DNA of 64,000 bases from Tritrichomonas musculus (taxonomy: Eukaryota > Parabasalia > Tritrichomonadida > Tritrichomonadidae), in assembly GCA_039105265.1 (NCBI GenBank), contig JAPFFF010000048.1:1-64000 (forward strand). The letters are read 5' to 3'. The notes under the pieces are model-generated. The model worked only from the letters and a program-made list of their open reading frames with translations. It ran no database searches and was not told the DNA's origin. This document shows, piece after piece, positions 46,218-56,473 of the stretch; positions within the stretch are counted from its first letter, which is position 1, and every line of letters starts with the position of its first letter. The position numbers were made by a program, and so were the translations under genes.

Positions 46218-48158
46218 TCATTTTCTTTTGAACATAATGGTAACATTTTTCACATGTTTGAGTTGTTTCTTGACAATTGACCTCACATTAACCTTTTTAT
46301 CAATTTCAATAATTTTGAGATTATAACAATCATCAAAAACGCCATTCTTGATTGAAATAATAGTGGATGGAATATAAATGCTACCAATTGCTGTATGGTA
46401 GAATGCATCTTTTCCAATTTTTTGAAGTTTTGAGTTTTGCGGTATTTCAACTTGTCTCAAATTAATGCAATAAAAGAAAGCGCCTTCACAAATTTCAGTT
46501 ACATTTGCTGGAATGAAAATATTATGGATTTTACATTTTGAAAATGCATATGGCGAAATTCGTTTGATACTCGACGGAATTGATCCTCTTTCGATATTTC
46601 TCGAAACGAAAACTAAAGTGTCATACTCATCATTTTTATCATCACTTTTTCCAATTATCAATTTGTCATTTGTTTCGCAATTCTTGAAATACTTATTGCT
46701 TCGATCAACTGTAACATTTTCTAGATTCGGTGTTCCTTGGCACCATCCTTCTTCCAGCACTGAAACATTTGAAGGAATTGTGAGGCTTTCGATTTGAGAA
46801 CCAGAAAATGAGTATTTTTCAATTATTTGAAGATTTGAATCTGCTGCCATTTCTATATTTCTTAGCTCCTTGCATCCACTGAATGAATTTTCACTTATTG
46901 TTTTAATGTTTGATGGAATATAAATACTTTCAATTGAAGTATAACTAAAAGAATTTTTCCCAATTTTTTGAAGTTCAGAGTTTGATGGAATTTCAACATG
47001 TTTTAAACTGGCACAACCTGTGAATGATGACTCACAAATTTCAATTACTTGTGGTGAAATAAAAATGCTTTCAATCTTACTTTGAGCGAATGAAAATGAC
47101 GATATTTTCTTGATATTTGGCGGAATTGTGGCATTTTTGATGTCTCTCTTGGCGAAAATAACAACATCATAATCGTCACTATTTTCATCTGTTTGGCCAA
47201 AAATCATTTTGTCTTCAAAAAATTTGAAACACTTGTTATCTGGACTGATTGTGATGTCAGTTAAATTTTTCGTTCCTTTACACCAGCCATCTTCCAACTC
47301 AGAGAGACTAGATGGGAAGAACAAATTCTCAACCATAGACCATACAAACGCATCCTTTTCAATCTTTTCAAGTCTTGAGTCTGGTGGTATTTCAACATGG
47401 CGAAGTTTTTCACAGCATAAAAATGATCCATTCGATATTTGCGTTACAAGTGGCGGAATGAAAATGCTCTCAATTGGAGAACAAGCAAACGCATCCGTCT
47501 CAATTATTTGAAGCTTCGAATCTGGCGATATTTCAGCATGTTGTAAATTGTCGCAACATGAAAAGGCGCCTTTTCCTATCTCAATGACATTGGAAGGAAT
47601 AAAAATGCTTTCAATTAAGCTATATGCGAATGCATATGGCGATATTCGTCTGATATTTGGCGGAATCGTGGCTTCTTTGATGTCTCTCTTGGCAAAAATA
47701 ATGACATCGTATTCATCACTTTTTTCGTCACTTTTTCCAACAATTAGCTTGTCATCAATGGTCTTGAAATGCTTATTTTCTTCGCTAATATCAACGTTTG
47801 TCAAAAATAGCATTCCTTCACACCAACCGTCTTTTAGTTCGGAAAGACCTGATGGAATCGTGAGACTCTTAATTAGGGTCCACTCCAGTGCATCCTTTTC
47901 AATTGTTTTTAGTTCTGAATCAGGAGGAAATCTCAGAGTTTCGATGCTTGAGTGTACGAATGCTTTTCCACCTAAGCTGGTGACAATGAATTCTTGTGAA
48001 TTGAATGTAACGCTGCGAGGAATAAATGCTTCACTACTTGAAAAATGGTTGCCAATCACGATTGCCGTCTTTTTTTGGTTATTTAATTCAAAAACCAGAT
48101 TGTCTTTTTCAACTTGCATAAATTCTGCTTCTTTGCTGATCGATTGATTACATGTCAT
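46218..48158 (-). CDS. BspA-like leucine-rich repeat protein, 646 aa
   Basis: Tandem LRR_5 repeats fill the protein from about residue 35 to 630 with patterns such as ISPYAFAYSLIESIFIPSNV and IGKGAFSCCDNLQHAEISPD. A larger unit with KLIVGKSDEKSDEYDVIIFA and KRDIKEATIPPNIRRIS occurs three times, as in the paralogue at 24511-26169. It has no signal peptide and no membrane anchor; it ends in a short basic tail (MFKRK). The family is large in trichomonads and linked to surface recognition or adhesion; for this copy that is inference. Unlike its paralogue it is AT-rich throughout. An initiator-like TCACATT lies 8 bases before the ATG. Confidence 0.93.
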   Translation of the reverse strand: MTCNQSISKEAEFMQVEKDNLVFELNNQKKTAIVIGNHFSSSEAFIPRSVTFNSQEFIVTSLGGKAFVHSSIETLRFPPDSELKTIEKDALEWTLIKSLTIPSGLSELKDGWCEGMLFLTNVDISEENKHFKTIDDKLIVGKSDEKSDEYDVIIFAKRDIKEATIPPNIRRISPYAFAYSLIESIFIPSNVIEIGKGAFSCCDNLQHAEISPDSKLQIIETDAFACSPIESIFIPPLVTQISNGSFLCCEKLRHVEIPPDSRLEKIEKDAFVWSMVENLFFPSSLSELEDGWCKGTKNLTDITISPDNKCFKFFEDKMIFGQTDENSDDYDVVIFAKRDIKNATIPPNIKKISSFSFAQSKIESIFISPQVIEICESSFTGCASLKHVEIPSNSELQKIGKNSFSYTSIESIYIPSNIKTISENSFSGCKELRNIEMAADSNLQIIEKYSFSGSQIESLTIPSNVSVLEEGWCQGTPNLENVTVDRSNKYFKNCETNDKLIIGKSDDKNDEYDTLVFVSRNIERGSIPSSIKRISPYAFSKCKIHNIFIPANVTEICEGAFFYCINLRQVEIPQNSKLQKIGKDAFYHTAIGSIYIPSTIISIKNGVFDDCYNLKIIEIDKKVNVRSIVKKQLKHVKNVTIMFKRK

Positions 48159-48166
48159 ACTTTTAA

Positions 48167-48173
48167 AATGTGA
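48167..48173 (-). promoter_or_regulatory. Initiator-like TCACATT before BspA-like gene
   Basis: TCA-C-A on the minus strand, 8 bases before the ATG at 48158. Confidence 0.35.
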
Positions 48174-48503
48174 CCAATTTAAAAATTATTCAAAAATTTT
48201 GAAAAATTTTTGTTCAATATTTGGTTGAAATTTGTTTTTATTTTGATATGAAATTGGCTAGTAAAGATGATTACTAGCATTTTATTGTTAATCAATTAAA
48301 ATAAAAACAAACAAAATTCAAATTTTGAATAGAAGAGAAATTTGTCGATATTTCATATTTTATAAAGTCATTATCCAAAAAAAAGAAAATAAATTATCAA
48401 TATACAGTTTTAAATAAAATTAAAAAAAACAGATGAAGTTAAAAATAATATGCATGAAAACAAAAACAAATAATATCTTTTCAAAAAAAAAAAAAGATCA
48501 AAA

Positions 48504-48883
48504 TTATAAAATAATAGAACTAAAAATTGAAATTGATAAATCTCTCTTATATCGATTTCTTGATCCGTAAACAAAGATAAATACAAGAAATAGGAAAGAA
48601 GAAGTCATTTTCTCCATGTAGAGATAATCTTCTGAAAAACCTGAAGGATATTCAGGAATTGCATCCTCAGGAGATTCAACATTTCCATTAACAATATTTC
48701 CAAATTCATAACCATTCACTTTTTTGTCACCTGTGAGCCGTTATTATTGAATGCAACAATTAACATTTCATTTTATGGAACAAAATATAAATATTTCAAA
48801 CGAACATCATTTTCATTGCAATTAGCCATTAAATTGTCTATTTGTTCATTATTTGATATTGTTTGCAGATTGCTGGTATACAT
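48504..48883 (-). pseudogene. C-terminal remnant of a single-pass membrane protein
   Basis: From an ATG at 48883 the frame gives MYTSNLQTISNNEQIDNLMA, a stop, then NEMLIVAFNNNGSQVTKK. After a frame change it continues GYEFGNIVNGNVESPEDAIP and EYPSGFSEDYLYMEKM. A membrane helix, SSFLFLVFIFVYG, and a basic tail, SRNRYKRD, end the piece at 48504. The layout (ectodomain end, one helix, short basic tail) suits a type I surface protein. At least one stop and one frameshift break it, and the 5' part is missing. Confidence 0.5.
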
Positions 48884-50629
48884 CTTTGTATTAAAAAAAA
48901 TGAAATTATGACCAAAAAACGTTAAAAAAGTGTTGAAAAATATCATTATTTGAAAAATCTGTCATTTATATCATTGCTTTTGAAATATTACCACCAATCT
49001 GATGATAGAACCATCCTTGTCCAATGTATGAATATATAAACTTTTTATTTTTTGGACAAAAAAATAATCGTTGTGTCAAATTGAGTTCACATTAAATTAG
49101 AAAAATGATTGAATTTATATTGATTGATACAACATATTGTAATTAATATGAGTGTTATGAAATGACTATTCAAAAAATTGAATACTATGATCGGAGAAAA
49201 GTGCCATCGTAAACTAGTCAAGTACTCAATTTTCGCCGTTTAGGTTTGAATGGAAACCGTTTGTTATCATATTTATCCAGTTTATTTCGAATTATTAATA
49301 TTTGGCGGAGATACTACCAATTTCTTCTACATCAAAGTAGTTTAAACAAGATAATACGTTGTAATAAAAGCTCAAATAAATATTTTAACCAAATGAAACA
49401 CTAATTCGATTTAAATCAGATGATGGAACTTCATTCAGTTCAAAGCAGAGAAGAAATCGTTATATCCATAAAGAATCAGGTGATTGCGCGATGCTCTGTC
49501 CAATATGGCTTAAGACTTAAGAAAATGTTTTTGATTTACGACAATTGCTTGCATTAGATTAAATTTATTATACTATTGGTTATTAATTCACATTTTCTAC
49601 ACTAAATAATGCATATATACGACCTAAACTATAAATTCTCTTTTTTTTTATAGTATTATTGTTAGTTACTCGACAGATTGCTTATAAATCTGAATGTGAA
49701 ATCATAGTTGTACTGAATCTTTAGTAAAAATTATACTTGTTGATTATAATTTTTATATGTTTTGATGAGCTTTTATAGTATTTTCTTGGAATACCAAAAA
49801 AATTGTGTGAATAAATGGTCTTTTCATTTCAAAAAGTTTCTTGTTTGTGAGTCAATTTAGCCATCAGTATGAACATAATATAAGAGATGAATTTTGGACA
49901 AAGAAATTTAAAAAGAAAAAATAAATAAGAAGATATAAGATTTACTAATTAAATAGGAATAGTTAAACTAAGAATTTATTGATAACTTAGGAAAGATGTT
50001 GTGATAGAGATAAAAACTTAGAGTTTCGAACCAGAATTTATTTTATTACCTTTCAGATAAGTGTAACATCATTTCGTAGAATTTTTCGATCGATATGGAT
50101 AAGTGTAATCTTTTTTTATTGATATTTTTGTAGAATTATTGAATCGATTTGGTTTTGAACAATAATACAAAAATATTTTAATTAAAATAAATTATAATAA
50201 ATTCTTTGAAAATTTTGTATGAGGCTAATGAAAATTAAAATAAATTCTTTGAAAATTTTTATTTGTTTTTTATATCATTTTCAATGAGTTAATTCAAATT
50301 TTTCAGGCGGTCCAAGACAATTTGAATGGTCCAAGACATTTCAACTTACTGTATGAGCTTTGATAAAGATATGAAAAGAATTTCATAACATTCAATTGAC
50401 CAATTATATTACATAAATTCAATGAGCTCTCACAAATATATATATATATTTGATATTTAGATATTTAGGTTAAACATCATTTATAAGTACTGCATAATAA
50501 GAAATATAACACTAAAAATTTAGTTGGAATATGAATTTTTTTTATATTAATTATTCAAATTATTTTGTATGCATTTTTAAATAATTTTTATCGATAATGC
50601 TTTTTTCCTTAGTTTTTTTGCAATCAATT
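48884..50629. other. AT-rich spacer
   Basis: No gene is seen. A slightly GC-richer part (49190-49560) holds no frame above about 40 codons. A short AT dinucleotide run lies at about 50438-50450. Confidence 0.5.
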
Positions 50630-50847
50630 ACCATAATAATTCCCAATTATTATCGATCTTTTTGAATCAAGGCATTTCACCCTCACTTATCATAAAGTAT
50701 ATCAAAACGCAGAATGAATAAACATCCGCTTTTTCAGTGTAATCAGCTTCTTCATTAATATATGATTTCTAGAGCCATAGATTTTTGTGATCCAATGCCT
50801 CTTGTCAATGATTGTTCCGGGCTTACATCAAAAAGATGGATCAGTAT
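50630..50847 (-). pseudogene. Protein kinase C-lobe fragment
   Basis: Read on the minus strand, one frame gives DVSPEQSLTRGIGSQKSMAL, matching the activation segment and APE motif (here ALE). After a frame change it continues INEEADYTEKADVYSFCVLI and YFMISEGEMP, the DVYSFGVL helix of serine/threonine (TKL-like) kinases. One stop and one frameshift are visible, and the N-lobe is absent. It follows the coiled-coil fossil by about 100 bases on the same strand, so the two may come from one gene. Confidence 0.7.
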
Positions 50848-50943
50848 AATATATTGTAACACAAAAAGATGCATTTTTTTCTACCAACACAATCTCTCTT
50901 GCAATAGCATCAAAAGAAAGATTTTGTTGGTTTCAAACGGCAT

Positions 50944-51550
50944 CAGTTAAAATTGGTCTTGCCTGATAATAAATTATATATTACGTAGGCCATCTCAGTG
51001 ATCTTTCCTTTGAGTCTTTCGACCTCTCTATCATTGGCTTCAATTGTTGATTGTAATTCAATGATCTTGCTGTTGAGAGAGTAAATTGTTGAATTCAATT
51101 CATTGATCTCGCCATTGAGTGCTTCAATCTCTCTATCCTTGGCCTCAATTGTTGATTGTAACTAGCTGATCTGGCCGTTGAGGTTTTGGATTTCTCAGTT
51201 CTTTGCTTCAACAGTGGATTTTAATTCTGCAATCTGTCCACTAAGTCCTTCGACTGTTGATCGTAATTCGTTGATCTTTCTGTTGAGTGCTTCGATTTAT
51301 CTGTTCATGGTTTCAACTGTTGATTGAAGTTCAGCAATCTTACCATTTAGTGATTCAACGGTAGCTATCAACTCGCTGATCTCGCCTTTGAGTGCTTCAA
51401 TCTCTCTGTTCTTGCCTTCAACTGTTGATTGTAATTCAGCGATTTGTCAATTGAAGCCTTCAATCGTTGAATTCAATTCATTGATCTTGCCTTTGAGTGT
51501 TTCAATCTCTCTGCTCTTGGATTCAACAGTGGGTTGTATTTCCGCATCTA
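50944..51550 (-). pseudogene. Coiled-coil repeat gene with four in-frame stops
   Basis: One frame runs for about 200 codons with 21-residue (three-heptad) repeats such as REIEALKGEISELIATVESL and KINELRSTVEGLSGQIAELK. It is broken by four stop codons (TGA, TAA, TGA, TAG) but by no frameshift. No ATG lies at the 5' end; a TAA precedes it. The end, MAYVIYNLLSGKTNFN, stops at 50944. The text is typical of long trichomonad coiled-coil proteins. Decay by substitution only is unusual next to the indel-rich fossils nearby. Confidence 0.75.
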
Positions 51551-52343
51551 TTTAATAAAAAATGATGTGAAAAAACATATCACATCAAAAGATATTTTTA
51601 TATATTTAAAAATTTTTGACGTTAAATTTAAGCTCGGCGCGCTTTTTAACGTCAAATAATTATTAAATCTTAAAGTTTTTTTACACTTTACTATATTTTT
51701 TGTCTTTAAATATTATATTCACAAAAATATTAACTATTTATAAGAATTTGTTTTTAATATATTATTAATTTTTAAAAAAAACGATTTAAATTTATTCAAA
51801 TATAGTTAAATTTTAAAGCTTTACATTTGTTTTATTATTGTTGTCGTGCATCTTTTATTAAAAAAAAAATTTTGAATATTATTCTTCTTTATAAAACAAG
51901 AACCTGAAATGGCGTTCATAAAACAATACATATATAAGTAATACAGTATTTTAATTAGTGGTACTAAGAATGAATGAATTAGGCAATTATTAAAAAGATA
52001 TTTAATACATTTAGTATGCTGCCTCAGCTTTTTGAGCAGTGCGCAAAAAAAGTCTTCTTTTAACTTCATTTACCATTCGTGTGTTAACAATTTGCAACGA
52101 ATTATATTTTTAAAATTAGTTGATATAAAATGAATTATATTTCAAACAATTGCCTGATATACACTACAATTTGAGCATCTCTCTGGATTTTATTAATTTG
52201 ATATAGAATTAAAAAAGTGAATTTTTATTAAAAAATTTGAAAAGATTGAAATTTTAAATACTTATATGTTTTTTAAGGAAAAAAAAAAAAAGGAAAATTT
52301 CTTATTTTTCCTCAAATTTGAGCAGTTAATTTCAGCAGTTATT
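51551..52343. other. AT-rich spacer
   Basis: No gene is seen. The 82-codon minus frame at 51821-52069 has no domain and looks like chance. Confidence 0.5.
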
Positions 52344-52386
52344 GATATGCATCTCCCCCACCACCATTCCTGCATATCAGATAATC
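52344..52386 (-). repeat. Single displaced copy of the window-start satellite monomer
   Basis: On the minus strand this reads GATTATCTGATATGCAGGAA, then TGGTGGTGGGGGAGATGCAT. It matches the satellite core (GATTATCAGATATGCAGGAAC, G-rich arm, GAGATGCATATT) with a handful of changes. It stands alone about 42 kb from the array and in opposite orientation. Confidence 0.85.
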
Positions 52387-52529
52387 AAAGCTAAAAAAAA
52401 ATAACTACGGCTCTTCTCTCAAAATTGACCTACTTTAGACATATAGTTAGCCTTAAATATTTCTCATTATTAAATTATAAGGTACCTGATTTAAAATAAA
52501 TTCGCTGTAAAAAGCAAATATAATACTCA

Positions 52530-53102
52530 TTAGGATAGAAAAAGATATGGAAAGAAAATAAATATGATAATAAAAAAAATTAAAACATTATGGAATGAAC
52601 AGTCGCAGATTCTACAATGACGAGTGTTTAGTAGGCTTTGCATATCAGATGTTTTAAATTTTTTCATTTCTGCTCGATGATGACAAAGAATAATTGTATG
52701 AGCATCTCCACAGATAGCACAGAATAATTCTGAATTGTTGGCCTGGCTTTTCTTAGGGCGGCCTGGTCTATTGCAAAAAGCATCAATTTCAACTGGTTCT
52801 TGATTTCTATTATTTAGTTCCTGTTCAAACTTACAAAGAAATTCACACATTAATTCGTAAGCTGTATTATCTTTGGATGCAACCTATATCAATGTAATTG
52901 CTCTGGCTCGTAAAATATTAAATCTTTCTTTATTTTCAATTGGTATAACATCTGGTGTCTCATATGTAACTTTATTTCTGATAATGGTAGGAAATTGGAA
53001 AGATTGTGGTTTATTAATTGTAGTAGATATGTTAAGGAGGGTCTCGGACTTCGTCCTCCACCAGTCCTTAACAACAGTGAAACACCCCCTCTGATCAGTC
53101 AT
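52530..53102 (-). mobile_element. MULE/FAR1-type transposase, C-terminal remnant
   Basis: One minus frame, interrupted by a single TAG at 52884-52886, reads ENKERFNILRARAITLI, then VASKDNTAYELMCEFLCKFE, then an AT-hook-like NRPGRPKKS and a Cys/His cluster (FCAICGDAHTIILCHH). The order helix pair, GRPKK basic patch and zinc knuckle is that of the end of MULE transposases of the FAR1 type. The transposase core and SWIM finger are missing. Composition changes near 53030, so the true 5' edge may lie there. No terminal repeats were found. The last 25 codons after the knuckle are AT-rich and probably not original. Confidence 0.5.
53031..53072. repeat. Imperfect palindrome at composition boundary
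   Basis: GTTAAGGA (53031-53038) and TCCTTAAC (53065-53072) are perfect inverted arms, with a second GGAGG/CCTCC pair inside. The base composition changes at this point from AT-rich to more balanced. Confidence 0.6.
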
Positions 53103-53192
53103 TTACGCAGTTCGACACCAAAGTTCGTCAACGACCACGCTATTGATGTAAACTGACTCACTTTCGATTCAAACTATTTTTTTATCGTCATG

Positions 53193-53199
53193 TCATAAT
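53193..53199 (+). promoter_or_regulatory. Initiator-like TCATAAT
   Basis: TCA-T-A, 6 bases before the ATG at 53206. Confidence 0.35.
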
Positions 53200-53205
53200 A
53201 ATAAT

Positions 53206-53559
53206 ATGATGACCAAAATTGAATTCACAGTCGAACCAATCGATTCAGTCGAAACCATTGAGTCAATCATTGAAGACTATCACGAATGGTTCACCGATAA
53301 CAATGATCTCTCTAACATCAACAGTGTCGATGAACTATTAGAATCACTTCGTGATTATCTCAATGATACCAACTATGAATCAGACTTCAATCTCGACAAC
53401 ATCATCAACTACTACAACATCAACGATCTTGACGAACTCGATGATCGTTTCATAGCTAGCTATGATGATGATGTAGCTATGGATTCAAAGATCGAGTTAA
53501 TCGATACTATCATTAAGTTAGTGTTAATCATAAGACCCATTGAATGGTCACTTGCGTAG
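53206..53559 (+). CDS. Acidic protein, 117 aa, unknown
   Basis: ATG ATG ACC opens 117 codons. The product is strongly acidic (ESIIEDYHEWFTDNNDLSNI; NLDNIINYYNINDLDELDDR) and mostly helical in character. It has a short hydrophobic end (IIKLVLIIRPIEWSLA). It has no known domain. Codons such as ATC, GAC, CTC and CGT are much commoner than in neighbouring trichomonad spacer or AT-rich genes. An initiator-like TCATAAT precedes the ATG. It may be a native gene or part of an inserted element. Confidence 0.5.
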   Translation: MMTKIEFTVEPIDSVETIESIIEDYHEWFTDNNDLSNINSVDELLESLRDYLNDTNYESDFNLDNIINYYNINDLDELDDRFIASYDDDVAMDSKIELIDTIIKLVLIIRPIEWSLA

Positions 53560-53617
53560 GATCATATGCGCAGTAGGTCTATTATTTTTGGTTTGTACCG
53601 TTAAGAATCGATCATAA

Positions 53618-53854
53618 ATGTATATCACTAACGAACTTATCATAAACGATCCAGCTATAACATCTGATGTAAACGATCCAACTATAACATCTGATGTGAA
53701 CGATCCAACTATAACATCTGATGTGAACGATCCAACTATAACATCTGATGTGAACGATCCAACTATAACATCCAACGTAAACGATCCAGCTATAACATCC
53801 AACGTAAACGATCCAGCTATGACATCTATCGTGAACGATCCATCTATGACATGA
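53618..53854 (+). CDS. Possible repeat protein, 78 aa (NDPTITSDV repeats)
   Basis: ATG at 53618 opens a frame made almost only of a nine-residue repeat, NDP(T/A)ITSDV, in about seven and a half copies encoded by a 27-bp tandem repeat. TCATAAATG at the start fits an initiator-like motif directly at the ATG. Because any in-phase 27-bp repeat can stay open by chance, coding is uncertain. Confidence 0.3.
   Translation: MYITNELIINDPAITSDVNDPTITSDVNDPTITSDVNDPTITSDVNDPTITSNVNDPAITSNVNDPAMTSIVNDPSMT
53645..53853 (+). repeat. 27-bp tandem repeat
   Basis: About 7.5 copies of AACGATCCAACTATAACATC plus TGATGTG, with small changes at the edges (TCCAACGTA, ATGACATCTATC). Confidence 0.9.
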
Positions 53855-53888
53855 TGAGACCAAAAAGATAATCTCCGCGGTGCAAAAA

Positions 53889-53977
53889 CCAACTATAGTA
53901 GATGCGTCATGCATTCGATATAAGAGATGAACATACTAACCTTAAAAAGAGAAACAATATGCATCTACTATAGTTGG
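53889..53977. repeat. Perfect 17-bp inverted repeat
   Basis: CCAACTATAGTAGATGC (53889-53905) and its exact complement GCATCTACTATAGTTGG (53961-53977) flank 55 bases. Confidence 0.85.
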
Positions 53978-53978
53978 G

Positions 53979-53998
53979 GAACGTGATTTATCACGTTC
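53979..53998. repeat. 8-bp-arm hairpin
   Basis: GAACGTGA, loop TTTA, TCACGTTC. It directly follows the 17-bp inverted repeat. Confidence 0.7.
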
Positions 53999-54234
53999 AT
54001 TACGAGGATTACATTTGTCGACAAATGCTTCTGTGTTATCTATACCACAAGTAATAGTTTACCACAAGGTGTTTAGTTCGCTAGGGTTCTATCACAAATA
54101 TGATATAAATTACACAGAAAATCGGTATGGTAGCGAATCGAACTTGCACCTGCAACCGAAGTCCAGAGATGCACTTCATGATCCAACAACTATACCAACA
54201 CAGCTAGCTAATTATAGTATCGAAATTAACATTT

Positions 54235-54660
54235 ATGCGTTATCTGTGTAAGTTTAATTCCATCGAAATGAGTAAGACCAAGAATCCATCATTTGCAAAG
54301 CAAACTCCATACAATGGACAACCAACTCTTGAAGAGTTATACTCTACCGATGACTTATCACTACTTAAACGAGCTATCACCGAGTTAACAACCAAACAAG
54401 ATTATAAGACCCTCAACACTCTGTTTCGTCGTAATCCAAATGCTAGTAAGTTCGATAGTAGAACACTTAATGAAGATATACCACAATCGACAAAACGATT
54501 CACCAAACGTAATGGTAAGCTCTGTAATGTATCACGAACAGTTCCACGACAGAGTACTACCAAACCAGAAGAGAGTGACACATACACATACAAGTCCAGA
54601 TACTACGATCCACACACCAAATCGTTTAAGTATGTCACTAGAATACAATCCAAATACTAA
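54235..54660 (+). CDS. Basic protein, 141 aa, unknown
   Basis: ATG at 54235 opens 141 codons; an internal ATG at 54268 (MSKTKNPSFAKQTPYNGQPT) may be the true start, giving 130 residues. The text is hydrophilic and basic. It has a helical part (LEELYSTDDLSLLKRAITEL), RRNPNASKFDSRTL, and a Ser/Thr/Tyr-rich end (YYDPHTKSFKYVTRIQSKY). It has no known domain, signal or membrane segment. Balanced codon use sets it apart from flanking AT-rich DNA. It may belong with 53206-53559 to an inserted element. Confidence 0.5.
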   Translation: MRYLCKFNSIEMSKTKNPSFAKQTPYNGQPTLEELYSTDDLSLLKRAITELTTKQDYKTLNTLFRRNPNASKFDSRTLNEDIPQSTKRFTKRNGKLCNVSRTVPRQSTTKPEESDTYTYKSRYYDPHTKSFKYVTRIQSKY

Positions 54661-54724
54661 GTGAATCACTCCATTGGTAACATATCTATTTTTGATCGGT
54701 AACAGTCGAATCGAATACAAATAT

Positions 54725-55740
54725 AAGTGGATGGTTCATCATATACAGATACAACATATGTGAATACACATTATCGAATACAACATCATATGCGGATACA
54801 TCATATACAGATACAACATAAACAGATACAACATAAACAGATACATCATTATCGATCACAACATATGCGGATATATCTTATGCGGATATATCACATGTGG
54901 ATATAACTTATCGGATACACCATATGCGGATACAACATATACGGATACATATTATCTATTACATCATATGCGGATATAACTTATCGATCATATCATATGT
55001 GAGTACATCATCACATGCGGATACAGCATATCTATCACATCTTATCGATCATATCATATGTGAGTACATTATCACATGCGGATGCAGCATATCTATCACA
55101 TCTTATCGATCACATCATATGCTGATACATATATGCGATTACATCTTATCGAATACATCACATGCGGATACACCATACGCGGATACATCATATGCGGATA
55201 TATCCTATACAGATACACCATATGCGGATACATCATATGCGGATACATCATATGCGGATACATCATATACAGATACAACATATGCAGATACATCATATGC
55301 GGATACATCATCGGATACGTCATATACAGATACATCATATGCGGATACATCATCGGATACGTCATATACAGATGCAACATATGCGGATACAACACATGCG
55401 GTTACATCACGACGAGTGTATCATATACAGATGCAACATAAGCGGATACAACACATGTGGATATAACTTATCGGATACACCATATGCGGATACATCATAT
55501 ACAGATACAACATAAACAGATACACATTATCTATTACATCATATACAGATACATCATATGCGGATACATCATGCGGATACACATTAACGAATACGGATAC
55601 AACACATGCGGATACATCATCGGATACATCATATACAGATGCAACATATGCGGATACAACATAAGCGGATACAACACATCAAGATACAACACGACGAGTA
55701 CATCATCACATGCGGATACAACATATGCGGATACATCTTA
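54725..55740 (+). repeat. 15-bp minisatellite (ATGCGGATACATCAT type)
   Basis: Many degenerate copies of CATATGCGGATACATCAT and the variant CATATACAGATACAACAT, mostly in a 15-bp period. The repeat gives ADTSY/TDTTY-type frames of up to 189 codons, which are by-products. TATCGATCACATC units are interspersed. Confidence 0.85.
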
Positions 55741-55750
55741 TCGAAATCGA

Positions 55751-55836
55751 TCAGAATCACTCATGAATCACTTCATTGGCTAATGGGTTAAAATTAACCC
55801 GATATGTACCCCTTATAGTAACCAAGCGATTTTGAT
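55751..55836 (+). repeat. 86-bp inverted repeat, left arm
   Basis: It pairs with 56299-56384 at 84 of 86 positions. The arm includes CAGAATCACTCATGAATCAC and a central near-palindrome GGGTTAAAATTAACCC, followed by GATATGTACCCCTTATAGTA. Confidence 0.9.
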
Positions 55837-55879
55837 ACGATTTTGATACGATTTCGACCATTATATAACGATTCATCTC

Positions 55880-56205
55880 TTAACAACGAACTATATACGG
55901 ATACATCATATACAGATGCACCATATACGGATACATCATCACATGCGGATATATCATATACGGATGGTTCATCATATACAGATACATCATATGCGGATAT
56001 ATCATATGCGAATACACATTAACGAGTATATCATCACACTCGGATATATCATTATCGATTACACATTAACGAGTACATCATATGCGAATACATCATATAC
56101 AGATACATCATACGCGGATACATCATACGCGGATACATCATATGCGGATACATCATATACAGATACAACATATGCGGATACATCATATGTGGATACATAT
56201 TGTTG
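55880..56205 (+). repeat. 15-bp minisatellite, second block
   Basis: Same unit as 54725-55740, lying in the 462-base space between the 86-bp inverted arms. Confidence 0.8.
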
Positions 56206-56298
56206 ATAACAATGAACATTAACAGTTGGACGATAACAGCATCGATATCGGATCATCTATATTCGCATCAGATTCGACTGAAAATGGCTTATTTTTGG

Positions 56299-56384
56299 AT
56301 CAAAATCGATTGGTTACTATAAGGGGTACATATCGGGTTAATTTTAACCCATTAACCAATGAAGTGATTCATGAGTGATTCTGA
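56299..56384 (-). repeat. 86-bp inverted repeat, right arm
   Basis: Reverse complement of 55751-55836 with two mismatches. Confidence 0.9.
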
Positions 56385-56473
56385 ACGATAACGAAGCGTC
56401 TGTGATCATCTCTTAACGAATCATTAACGATAAACCATGAACGGATCCAACTATACGGTTTCAATCGATAATG

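Noticed and set aside
51821-52069. 82-codon minus-strand frame
   Set aside because: No domain, poor composition, no initiator-like motif close to the start.
53548-53914. Minus-strand ORFs over the 27-bp repeat
   Set aside because: Repeat by-products open on both strands.
54120-54210. tRNA-like sequence on the minus strand (AGTTCGATTCG, a B-box match, and TGGTATAGTTG)
   Set aside because: No consistent cloverleaf could be built. The T-stem does not pair, the anticodon stem has mismatches in every register tried, and the spacing is too long. A tRNA scan would settle it.
54897-56206. ADTSY-type repeat ORFs of up to 189 codons
   Set aside because: By-products of the 15-bp minisatellite; several frames and both strands are open over the same DNA.
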